Below, one piece after another: positions 43,824 through 52,313 of a stretch of 64,000 nt of DNA. Each line of letters begins with the position of its first letter. Position 1 is the stretch's first letter. The translations under genes were made by a program, and so were the position numbers. This DNA comes from Sphingobacterium allocomposti (GTDB lineage: Bacteria; Bacteroidota; Bacteroidia; Sphingobacteriales; Sphingobacteriaceae): contig NZ_VNHX01000008.1 in the NCBI RefSeq assembly GCF_008124885.1, positions 1 to 64,000 of the forward strand, in the 5' to 3' direction. Under the pieces are notes generated by a model. The model did not search any database. It was not told the DNA's origin and saw nothing but the letters and a program-made list of their open reading frames with translations.

Positions 43824-45340
43824 TCTCTGGGGAATGCAAATACGACGTCGTTGTGATCGGCAGTGGCCTGGGCGGTCTGGTCTCCGCCGTGACTCTGGCC
43901 AAAGAGGGACGCCGCGTCTGTGTGCTCGAGAAGAACAAGCAGTTCGGCGGAAATCTGCAGACCTTTTCGCGGAATAAAAAGATTTTTGACACGGGTGTTC
44001 ATTACATTGGCGGATTGGCCGACGGGCAGAACCTGCACCGTTATTTTTCGTACCTGGGGATTATGTCCGAGCTGAAAATTGAACCGATGCCTACCGTGTT
44101 TGACGAGATATGCTTTGGTAATGACCCGAGGTGCTATCCAGTCGCTCAAGGCTATGAGGCTTTTGTCGCGCGCCTCGTGCAGGAGTTTCCAGCGGAAGAA
44201 CAGGCGCTCAGGAAATATGTCGCGGACCTTCAGTATACGTGTGCTGCATTCCCGCTGTACTACGCCGATGAGGGGGAGGGCTATAAGTCGGAAGTGTTAT
44301 ATACAAACGTCACGGAGTATTTTCGGAAGCTGACGTCGGATGAGAAGCTCCGGGCCGTGTTGATCGGAAATAACTTTTTGTATGCCGGCGAGGAAGGAAA
44401 GACACCATTCTATGTCCATGCGTTAGCTGTCAATTCTTACATTCAAAGTGCATATCGATGTGTCGCGGGAGCAAGTCAGATAAGTAAACTACTAGTCCGT
44501 ACTTTGCGGCGGCTCGGAGGCGAGGCCATTAATAGGGAAGAGGTTACGGCCGTCGAAATGCTCGACGGACGGGTGGAGGCAGTTACTACAGATGCCGGCC
44601 GGCGGTATAGCGCCGATCTATTTATAGCAAACATCGACCCGAAAAGAGCTCTTCAGCTTATCGGAAGACCTTACTTTAGAAAAAGCTACTACGATAGAAT
44701 CCAGGAGCTGTCCGTAACTACCTCGTCCTTCAGCTTGCATCTCGTGTTAAAGCCCAAGCAAATTGAGTACCGGAGCAGCAATTTGTACTATCATGATAGC
44801 GTCGCGTCAGTAGGAACTGCGGTGCGCTACCTACCTCATGAATGGCCTACGATGTTTATGCTCTCCATGACGGAAGATCCAGAACATCCGGGCTACGCAG
44901 AGACGTTGACTGTCCTGACGTATATGGACTTCGCCGAAGTGGAAAAGTGGAGCACGACCAGAAATACAGTTCTGGCGCCGACGGACAGAGGACGAGATTA
45001 TCAGCTGTTCAAAAAAGAAAAAATGGAACAGCTTTTAAATAAAGTGGCCTTACGGATAGCAGGCATACAGGACGCGGTGTCATACGCTTATGTCTCTACG
45101 CCACTCTCCTTTCGGGATTACATAGGCGTGCATCGGGGCAACCTATACGGACACGTGAAGGATGCGGCAAATCCTTTAAATACTTTTATTTCACCGAAAA
45201 CAAAAATTGACAATTTTTACTTAACAGGCCATGGTATATATATGCATGGCATTCTCGGTGTTACGGTAGGAGCTATAGCTACCTGCGCAGAGATATTGGG
45301 TAGGTCGTATTTGCTAAAAAAAATAAGAGAAACAAAATGA
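43820..45340 (+). CDS. Phytoene-desaturase-like FAD/NAD(P) oxidoreductase
   Basis: A 506-residue flavoprotein of the CrtI/CrtN-like amine oxidase group. The FAD-binding motif VIGSGLGGLVSAVTLAKEG begins at residue 12, followed by LEKNKQFGGNLQTF. The C-terminal FAD contact is NFYLTGHGIYMHGILGVTVGAI. It might desaturate or saturate bonds in the pigment chain; carotenoid genes crtB and crtE are absent nearby, so a carotenoid role is unlikely. It overlaps neighbours on both sides by four bases (ATGA). Confidence 0.88.
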   Translation: MISGECKYDVVVIGSGLGGLVSAVTLAKEGRRVCVLEKNKQFGGNLQTFSRNKKIFDTGVHYIGGLADGQNLHRYFSYLGIMSELKIEPMPTVFDEICFGNDPRCYPVAQGYEAFVARLVQEFPAEEQALRKYVADLQYTCAAFPLYYADEGEGYKSEVLYTNVTEYFRKLTSDEKLRAVLIGNNFLYAGEEGKTPFYVHALAVNSYIQSAYRCVAGASQISKLLVRTLRRLGGEAINREEVTAVEMLDGRVEAVTTDAGRRYSADLFIANIDPKRALQLIGRPYFRKSYYDRIQELSVTTSSFSLHLVLKPKQIEYRSSNLYYHDSVASVGTAVRYLPHEWPTMFMLSMTEDPEHPGYAETLTVLTYMDFAEVEKWSTTRNTVLAPTDRGRDYQLFKKEKMEQLLNKVALRIAGIQDAVSYAYVSTPLSFRDYIGVHRGNLYGHVKDAANPLNTFISPKTKIDNFYLTGHGIYMHGILGVTVGAIATCAEILGRSYLLKKIRETK

Positions 45341-47010
45341 GGTCGTCCATAGCAATCATCGTAGGACTTCTTCTCTTTTGGTGTGAGGCCTGCGCTCCAT
45401 CGAAGGAAATTCAACGCCACTCCCAAGTGGACGTCGATAGCTATGACACGCTACACCTAGATATAAATACCGACACGCTTCGAGCCTTGGGGGAGAACTA
45501 TTTGGTGAAAGGGCCCTTTGGCAACTGGGAAATGTATTTATCCGGTGAACCAGCGTATGCCGGTGCTGCAATGGGATGCCTCTCCCGCGACCTCTACAAC
45601 AGACAGGAAACGATCTTTATCGACAAGTTGCTGGAAGATGTGCCTTCTATACGGAAACGGAAATGGATCATGGGGTTTGTCCGCTGGTATAACCGCGATT
45701 TAGACCGGCATATTCCTGACTCCTACCTCTCGGAGCTTGGCGCTCTTTCGAACTATCTAAGCGGGGATTACGACTATTTGGGTACTCCCTACCAACGGAC
45801 GCTCTGGATGCATGCTGCACACGATATCGGCCATGTACTCCAAGACCTTGCAGTGGTCGGTTGCTCCTCCTTTGCAGCATGGGACAGCGGAACGGCAGAC
45901 GGAAAGTTATTGATCGGCCGAAATCTGGATTTCTACATGAACGACGCTTTCGCGCAGCAAAAGATGGTTTATTTTGTAAAGCCGTCCGAGGGCATCCCTT
46001 ATATGTCTGTATCTTGGCCGGGGATGGTAGGCGTGCTCTCCGGAATGAATCTTGAGGGGCTGTCGGTGACCTTAAACGCAGGCAAATCATCTATCCCTTT
46101 TTCAGCAAAGACACCCATTTCTTTGGTCGCGCGATCCATCCTGCAGCACGCGTCTAACATCGACGAGGCTGTCCGGATTGCCAGACAGCATAAGGTGTTC
46201 GTTTCGGAATCGCTGATGATTGGAAGCGCTAAAGATGGAAAGGCCGTTCTTATTGAGATATCGCCAAAGCACATCGATGTGGTCGAAGCATGGGGGGACC
46301 GGCTGATATGCACAAATCATTTCCAAGGGCAAGCTTTTTCGAAAGACCGGCGTAATGAAAAGCACATAAAGCGGAGCCATTCCCTTTACCGATACCGGCG
46401 GCTGGAAGAGCTGCTAAACACTAGGGGAAGGCTTTTGCCCGTCGATGCCATCCAGATATTGCGGGATAGATCCGGACATGGTGGCATGTCGATAGGCTTA
46501 GGTAATGATAAAAGCTTAAATCACTTACTGGCCCACCATGGTATTGTATTCCTGCCCGAAGACCGACGTGTTTATGTGTCTAATGGTCCCGGACAAATGG
46601 GACCTTTCGTATGTTACGATCTAAGAGAAGTCTTCCGTGCTGAGCGGGAAGGATATCGATCTTTCGGCATCGACTCCCTGGCCCTACCGGCTGACGACTT
46701 CATCCTGTCAGATGCCTATAGCGGCTTTAAGGAGTTTAGGATCCTGACCGACCGATATTTGGACAAACTTGCCGCCAAAGACGTAGACGACATAACAGAT
46801 GTCGAGGTCGGAAGATACGTGGGGCTCAATCCCGACTTATGGCTAGGGCATGATATTGCCGGCAGAATTTTTTATCTTAAGCAGAATTATACAGAAGCAC
46901 AGACCTTTTTCCGGCAGGCGCTCGATAGGGAGATCCCCACCCAACCGGCAAAGAGATCCGTGCAGAACCACCTAAAACGGGCTACAACGAAATGGAACAA
47001 AAGACGGTAA
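45337..47010 (+). CDS. C45-type NTN hydrolase / acyltransferase lipoprotein
   Basis: A 557-residue exported lipoprotein (lipobox CEAC at about residues 16-19) of the acyl-CoA:6-aminopenicillanate acyltransferase family. The self-processing Gly-Cys pair is G175-C176 in VVGCSSFAAW; cleavage there would free Cys176 as the N-terminal nucleophile. GKLLIGRNLDFYM and VSWPGMVGVLSGMNLEGLSVTLNAG are the following family strands. C45 members form or break amide and ester-type acyl bonds. As the only exported acyltransferase with a full active site here, it is a candidate for joining the aryl polyene acid to the dialkylresorcinol; this is inference. Confidence 0.85.
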   Translation: MRSSIAIIVGLLLFWCEACAPSKEIQRHSQVDVDSYDTLHLDINTDTLRALGENYLVKGPFGNWEMYLSGEPAYAGAAMGCLSRDLYNRQETIFIDKLLEDVPSIRKRKWIMGFVRWYNRDLDRHIPDSYLSELGALSNYLSGDYDYLGTPYQRTLWMHAAHDIGHVLQDLAVVGCSSFAAWDSGTADGKLLIGRNLDFYMNDAFAQQKMVYFVKPSEGIPYMSVSWPGMVGVLSGMNLEGLSVTLNAGKSSIPFSAKTPISLVARSILQHASNIDEAVRIARQHKVFVSESLMIGSAKDGKAVLIEISPKHIDVVEAWGDRLICTNHFQGQAFSKDRRNEKHIKRSHSLYRYRRLEELLNTRGRLLPVDAIQILRDRSGHGGMSIGLGNDKSLNHLLAHHGIVFLPEDRRVYVSNGPGQMGPFVCYDLREVFRAEREGYRSFGIDSLALPADDFILSDAYSGFKEFRILTDRYLDKLAAKDVDDITDVEVGRYVGLNPDLWLGHDIAGRIFYLKQNYTEAQTFFRQALDREIPTQPAKRSVQNHLKRATTKWNKRR

Positions 47011-48299
47011 TAATGGAAAGGCAATCGTCGTATGAAATTAAAGCTTATCAAGAGGAACTGCTAAGACGACAGCTAAACTACCTGAATGAACACTCACCGT
47101 ACTACCAGCGGTTATTCAGTCAACATAGCATTCTTGTCGAGGAAATCTGCACGCTGGAGGACCTTCGGCGCATACCGACAACCTGTAAGGACGATATTCA
47201 ACGGCATAACGACGATTTTTTCTGCGTAGATCGTACCGAGATTATAGACTATTGCTCCACCTCAGGAACGTTAGGGAAGCCGGTGACATTCGGCTTGGTC
47301 GACAGTGACCTTGACCGTTTGGCATACAACGAGATGCGTTCGTTTCAAACCATCGGTGTTCAGCCCGGAGATGTGGTTCAGCTGATGACAACCATGGATC
47401 GCCGGTTTATGGCAGGTCTTGCCTACTTCCTTGGACTGCGTAAATTGGGAGCAGGCGTATTGCGCGTCGGATCGGGCATCCCTCAAATGCAATGGGACGT
47501 TATCCTGCAGCATAAGCCGAAATTTTTGATCGCCGTACCTTCTTTTTTACTGAAGATGATCGAGTATGCGGAACAGCATAATATCAATTGCAGGGAGACT
47601 AGTGTGGAGGCGGTACTATGTATAGGAGAGTCTCTACGGGACGCAGCGTTTAACGACTCCGTGCTGGCAACGCGCATAAAAGAAAAATGGCCACTACAAC
47701 TTTATTCCACTTATGCATCTACCGAAATGGGAGCTGCATTTACAGAATGTTCCGCTTTTCGGGGCGGACATGTGCATGAAGATCTGGTCATTGCAGAGGT
47801 GCTGGACGATCAGGAGAACCCCGCGCCGGACGGTGAAAGTGGCGAACTGGTCGTCACAACATTGGGCGTGCAGGGCGTTCCCTTGCTGCGTTTTAAAACG
47901 GGCGATATCGTTCGCAAACATATTGAACCCTGCAGCTGTGGACGGAATACCTATCGCATCGGACCTGTCGAAGGACGGAAGCAACATATGGTGAAATACA
48001 AGGGGACGACGTTATACCCGCCTGCAATGCACGATCTGCTGGCCGGATTTCCTGAAATCGAGCACCATGTCATTGAAATTACGAGCAACGAGATCGGGAC
48101 AGATGAGATAATTATCTATTTGGGAGCCCAACAGCCATCGGACCAGCTGTTGCAACAGGTAAAAGATCATTTCAGAGCCAAATTGCGTGTCACACCGAGG
48201 GTAGAGTGGCGGCCATCTGAAGAATTACAGAAGGTGATATTCAATCCACTAAGCCGAAAGCCCATAACCTTTATCGATAAAAGGAAATCAGCTGTTTGA
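46992..48299 (+). CDS. PaaK-like AMP-forming aryl-CoA/ACP ligase
   Basis: A 435-residue adenylate-forming enzyme of the phenylacetate-CoA ligase/CoF synthetase group. The P-loop-like motif is YCSTSGTLGKPVTFG, the second motif is LYSTYASTEMGAAFTEC, and LRFKTGDI holds the ATP-ribose Asp. It would activate the cinnamic/coumaric acid starter for transfer to CoA or the carrier protein. The ATG at 46992 overlaps the C45 gene by 19 bases; an ATG at 47013, just after that stop, is an alternative start. It is the last gene of the operon and converges on the helicase gene with only eight bases between the stops. Confidence 0.9.
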   Translation: MEQKTVIMERQSSYEIKAYQEELLRRQLNYLNEHSPYYQRLFSQHSILVEEICTLEDLRRIPTTCKDDIQRHNDDFFCVDRTEIIDYCSTSGTLGKPVTFGLVDSDLDRLAYNEMRSFQTIGVQPGDVVQLMTTMDRRFMAGLAYFLGLRKLGAGVLRVGSGIPQMQWDVILQHKPKFLIAVPSFLLKMIEYAEQHNINCRETSVEAVLCIGESLRDAAFNDSVLATRIKEKWPLQLYSTYASTEMGAAFTECSAFRGGHVHEDLVIAEVLDDQENPAPDGESGELVVTTLGVQGVPLLRFKTGDIVRKHIEPCSCGRNTYRIGPVEGRKQHMVKYKGTTLYPPAMHDLLAGFPEIEHHVIEITSNEIGTDEIIIYLGAQQPSDQLLQQVKDHFRAKLRVTPRVEWRPSEELQKVIFNPLSRKPITFIDKRKSAV

Positions 48300-48307
48300 T
48301 GATCCGC

Positions 48308-51184
48308 TTATCGCAGCAGCTCGTGGATATCTTCTGACGATAACGATTTGATAAAGCTTTCTTCGGTTTTTATGAGCGCTGTGGAGAGTGCTTTTTTGCG
48401 GTTTTGTAACGCAAGGATCTTTTCCTCAACAGTATCTTTACTGATAAACTTATAAATGAATACGTTTTTCGTCTGTCCAATACGATGTGAGCGGTCGATA
48501 GCCTGCTGTTCGACGGCAGGATTCCACCACGGGTCCAAAATAAACACATAGTCTGCCTCAGTTAGGTTGAGGCCGACGCCACCCGCCTTGATGGATATCA
48601 GAAAAATTTTTATACTGCTGTTTTCTTTAAAGGTGGTCACCGGCTCGGAACGGTCCCGTGTGCTGCCATCTAAGTAGGCATAAGGTGTTTTCTTGCTGTC
48701 AAAATATGCTTTGAAGAGCTGTAAGTGTTTTACAAACTGCGAAAAGATCAGAACCTTATGTCCTTCGGCGGAAATCGAATCCAGCATTTCTATTACAGCG
48801 TCAAATTTCCCCGACGGAATATGTTGGCTTTCCTGCAGCATGCTGGGATGGTTCGCGATCTGTCGAAGCTTCGTTAGCCCTTGTAGCAACATGATTTGAT
48901 TCCCTTTTCCATTTTGCATGGTCCCGTCGAGAAACGCATTGCGGTATTCCGATTTAGTGCTTTCATATAGCGCTAGCTGTTCCTCGGACATTTCACAGAA
49001 TATAGTCTGCTCTGTTTTCGGAGGCAGCTCCTGTGCCACCTGGTCTTTTGTCCGCCGCAATATAAAAGGTTTCACCATAGCTTGCAGTCTCAACGCCTTG
49101 GTCTCGTCCTTCTTCTTTTCTATAGGCGTTACGAACTCTTTTTGAAAGTAGCTGTAGGAACCCAGCAAACCGGGGTTGGTAAAGTGCATCTGGGTCCAGA
49201 TATCCGCGACCGAGTTTTCGATCGGCGTTCCACTTAGGGCGAGCTTATGTTTGCTTTTCAGGCTCTTGATACTCTTAAATGATTTGGAACCCGGATTTTT
49301 TATATGTTGGCTCTCATCCAGGATAATGTAATTAAAGAAAAACGAGGCCAATAAAGAAGTGTCGCTGCGGACAATTCCGTACGTGGTAATGACAAGATCG
49401 AAATGTGAAAACCCGAACGCGTCTTTTACACGGTTGTTGCCCGTATGCAGTAGGATACGCAGCTGAGGAGCAAACTTTTCCGCTTCCCGTTGCCAATTGT
49501 AGATTAGCGATGTGGGAAGAATCAGTAGAGAGGTTTTTGGCTGCTCACCGTCTTTTAATGCTTCCTTCTGCTGCTGTAGCAGTGCCAATGTCTGGACCGT
49601 CTTTCCTAGACCCATATCATCGGCAAGGCATCCACCAAACTTATAGCTCTGTAGAAAATAAAACCAGTTGTATCCGGCTCTTTGGTAAGGTCGTAGAGCT
49701 CCCCGGAAATGCGATGGCAGTGGAGCTTCTTCGATCTGTTTAAAATCCAGAAGCCGCTCCAACTTGTGATGAAAAGTGGCCGATATGTGCTCGGTAGCTT
49801 CGTAAAGTAGACCCACATGCGTCTTGCTGAGCTTTAAACCGTCCTTTTTTGTTGCAAATTGAAAAAGATGCTCGTATTGCGCAAACCACTCTTCCGGAAT
49901 AATGGCGATCTCCCCATTTGGAAGAACGAACTCGCGCTCCTTGTTCAATATATGCTCGCGTAGCTCGACAAAAGGAATGGCATAAGGCCCGAAATGTGCA
50001 AAGGCTTTAATGTCAAACCAGTCATTCCCTTCCTCCACGGCTATTTCAAGGGTTGTCCGTCCTATGAAGATACGTTTGTCGCCCTTGGCCTGTGTAATGG
50101 AGAAACCTTTTGACAACAGCTCTTCCTGATGCAGATTGAGCCAGTCAATGATGGAGGAACCCGGGTCATCTAAGACATAGTTGCCAAATAAGACGTCCTT
50201 TTTACGCAATCCCAGCTGCTCGATGAAGGAAGCTTGTTTCTGCTCCCAAACCAACGAGCGCTTGATTCGGTGGAAGACATAATGATCCTCCTGCTCTTGA
50301 TGTTCAAGGCGGACGGTAATAGGATGGTCGGTGCCCGCAGTAAATTCGTATGGGCCGTACGCAAAGGATAGTTGAATAGAAGAGTCTCCCGGTTCCGTAT
50401 AGAACAGTTTTAATAGGGGCTTTGCGTCCTCCCGGTGTGTCCTGATGTCAAAGCCCTCGGCGTAAACGTGATGTTTTTCGATGAGACCAGTGACAAATGT
50501 TTCGAAGTACCGCTTTTCAGTGGCGCGGGGCACGGCAATATAGCGTTTGTTTAAAAAGGGACTTAATTTTTTCCCGTCGATCGCCTGGTCAAAATGGTAA
50601 AGCGTGTTTTCAACCAGGAGCCATGCCTGTTTGTTGACAATAACCTGTGCCCCCTTATACATGAAATCGAGTCTGTTTCCCTTATATTTCAGTGTAGGGA
50701 AATAACGGGTCTCTATCTCGTTCCGGCGAAAATGGAATAAAACCGACGTTGGTTCATCCGCGATATGGAGCTCCTGATCTGCTGGGTAGCCATCTTTGCT
50801 CATTAGAAAAAGAGGTTTATCGCCGATTTTCTCCAGTACCATCAAGATTTTTTGATCTATTTTTGGGCGGATGTAATCATAGATCTTTTGATCAAATACC
50901 TTCCCAAAAAAATCCACAGGACGGATTGCCTTTTTGTGATAGCGCTTGATGATGCTGGTTTGTTCAATCTCGTCAAGCTGTTTAATGAGGTAATAATCTG
51001 TATCGTCGAGAGCGCTGGCGAAGTCGCCGATCGTGTTGGTGAAGATACGTTTATAGCTCAACGAATACTGTCCGTTAGGATTCAGTTGTACGATATGGGG
51101 TTCAATTAAAAAACCCAAATATGGATGTTCCCCTAACGAGTAAACCAGTTTAAACGGTAATTTGCTATCAACTTGTTGCATCAA
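48308..51184 (-). CDS. SNF2-family DEAD/DEAH-box helicase
   Basis: A 958-residue SWI2/SNF2-type ATPase. The N-terminal ~470 residues form the beta-rich region typical of Bacteroidota SNF2 proteins. The ATPase follows with motif I DDMGLGKTVQTLALL (about 520), motif II DESQH (about 620), motif III ALSGTPIEN, and C-terminal motifs KVLIFSQFVKHL and QAIDRSHRIGQ. The full set implies an active DNA translocase acting in DNA remodelling, transcription or repair. It converges on the pigment cluster and appears unrelated to it. Confidence 0.93.
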   Translation of the reverse strand: MMQQVDSKLPFKLVYSLGEHPYLGFLIEPHIVQLNPNGQYSLSYKRIFTNTIGDFASALDDTDYYLIKQLDEIEQTSIIKRYHKKAIRPVDFFGKVFDQKIYDYIRPKIDQKILMVLEKIGDKPLFLMSKDGYPADQELHIADEPTSVLFHFRRNEIETRYFPTLKYKGNRLDFMYKGAQVIVNKQAWLLVENTLYHFDQAIDGKKLSPFLNKRYIAVPRATEKRYFETFVTGLIEKHHVYAEGFDIRTHREDAKPLLKLFYTEPGDSSIQLSFAYGPYEFTAGTDHPITVRLEHQEQEDHYVFHRIKRSLVWEQKQASFIEQLGLRKKDVLFGNYVLDDPGSSIIDWLNLHQEELLSKGFSITQAKGDKRIFIGRTTLEIAVEEGNDWFDIKAFAHFGPYAIPFVELREHILNKEREFVLPNGEIAIIPEEWFAQYEHLFQFATKKDGLKLSKTHVGLLYEATEHISATFHHKLERLLDFKQIEEAPLPSHFRGALRPYQRAGYNWFYFLQSYKFGGCLADDMGLGKTVQTLALLQQQKEALKDGEQPKTSLLILPTSLIYNWQREAEKFAPQLRILLHTGNNRVKDAFGFSHFDLVITTYGIVRSDTSLLASFFFNYIILDESQHIKNPGSKSFKSIKSLKSKHKLALSGTPIENSVADIWTQMHFTNPGLLGSYSYFQKEFVTPIEKKKDETKALRLQAMVKPFILRRTKDQVAQELPPKTEQTIFCEMSEEQLALYESTKSEYRNAFLDGTMQNGKGNQIMLLQGLTKLRQIANHPSMLQESQHIPSGKFDAVIEMLDSISAEGHKVLIFSQFVKHLQLFKAYFDSKKTPYAYLDGSTRDRSEPVTTFKENSSIKIFLISIKAGGVGLNLTEADYVFILDPWWNPAVEQQAIDRSHRIGQTKNVFIYKFISKDTVEEKILALQNRKKALSTALIKTEESFIKSLSSEDIHELLR

Positions 51185-51324
51185 AAACTTTCGGCGCGCT
51201 TAAAAAAAGGCTCTAATATACATAAATCCGCTTACATTCTGGTGCTACTTCGGAAAGAAATATCGGTCTGGGCTATTGCGGGGAAAGTGAGCGGGAGAGT
51301 ACCCCTCTCTGTCTAGAAAGCCGG

Positions 51325-52104
51325 TTACACCTCTCCCGTAAAAACGAAGTCTGCGGGGCCCTTTAGCCGCACGTTGGTGAACGAATCGCCTGCTTTTCTA
51401 AACGCAATATATAGTTGCCCGCCGAGAACACGGATAGGTATCTCAACGTCGCCTTCTAAGTTTTCCCGGATAGCAGCGGCCATTGCGGCGGCGGTGGCAC
51501 CGGTACCGCAAGCGAACGTCTCATCTTCTACCCCCCGTTCGAAGGTGCGTACAAAATAGCCATGTCCCTCCTTTTCAATAAAGTTGACATTAATACCATC
51601 CTCCCGGTAGATTTCGTTATTCCGGATAGCGAAACCCGCCTGATAGACATTCATAGATGCCAGAGCCTGCACAAACTCCACGTAATGCGGAGAGCCGGTG
51701 TTTAATACGTAAGCCTCTCCATCCCGCCGTACCGTAAAAACATCTATCATACCCAGGTCGACCCGGTTGTTAGTGATTACAGCGTCATGTTGACCGTCGA
51801 CTGCCAAAAAGGCAGTTTTGTCGCGCACGATACCCAAGTCCCGGGCAAATGCGACAATGCAGCGTCCCCCATTTCCACACATGGTGCCCTCGCGGCCGTC
51901 TGCATTGTAATAGATCATTTCGAAATCAAAATTTTTTGTATCTTGAAGAAGCATAAGACCGTCCGCCCCAACGCCGAATCGTCTATCACACAATTTTCGG
52001 ACAGCATCATGGTCATCCCTATCAAAAAAACCATGCCTATTATCTATTAAGATAAAGTCATTCCCCGCGCCCTGGTATTTTGAAAATTTGATTTTTCTTG
52101 TCAT
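51325..52104 (-). CDS. dapF: Diaminopimelate epimerase
   Basis: Converts LL- to meso-diaminopimelate for lysine and peptidoglycan synthesis. The 259-residue product has both catalytic Cys residues: Cys76 in MCGNGGRC and a second in FACGTGATAAAM near residue 207, as well as KYQGAGNDFILID at the N-terminus. I chose the ATG at 52104 (MTRKIKFSKYQ), which has AAGGAA just upstream, over a TTG seven codons earlier. A TAAATTTG box (52123-52130, minus strand) lies 18 bases before the start. It diverges from the HtrA gene. Confidence 0.97.
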   Translation of the reverse strand: MTRKIKFSKYQGAGNDFILIDNRHGFFDRDDHDAVRKLCDRRFGVGADGLMLLQDTKNFDFEMIYYNADGREGTMCGNGGRCIVAFARDLGIVRDKTAFLAVDGQHDAVITNNRVDLGMIDVFTVRRDGEAYVLNTGSPHYVEFVQALASMNVYQAGFAIRNNEIYREDGINVNFIEKEGHGYFVRTFERGVEDETFACGTGATAAAMAAAIRENLEGDVEIPIRVLGGQLYIAFRKAGDSFTNVRLKGPADFVFTGEV

Positions 52105-52244
52105 TTCCTTGAAAATATGCCCCAAATTTAATATTCTTGTTACAATTATTAATCCGTTTGTTAAAACATGTTAAAATGTCTTTGGATCGCCAGCAGTTAA
52201 CATTTTTTAACTGCCAAAAGTGAGGAAGCCAATTCTAATGGTAT

Positions 52245-52252
52245 TACATTTG
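52245..52252 (+). promoter_or_regulatory. TAnnTTTG -7 box upstream of the HtrA protease gene
   Basis: TACATTTG matches the Bacteroidota -7 consensus and lies 61 bases before the ATG at 52314. I see no clear -33 TTG at the expected distance. Confidence 0.35.
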
Positions 52253-52313
52253 AACAAACCTTAAAAACTAAAAATATTTTTAAAGATAATAGATAATTAC
52301 AGCAATTAAGAAT

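Noticed and set aside
43820-45340. Carotenoid pathway membership of the phytoene-desaturase-like gene
   Set aside because: No phytoene synthase, prenyl transferase or cyclase gene is nearby and the gene is embedded in the pigment operon with four-base overlaps on both sides.
45668-46090. 140-residue minus-strand frame opposite the C45 gene
   Set aside because: Arg/Pro-rich shadow of the real gene; low-complexity and no start signal.
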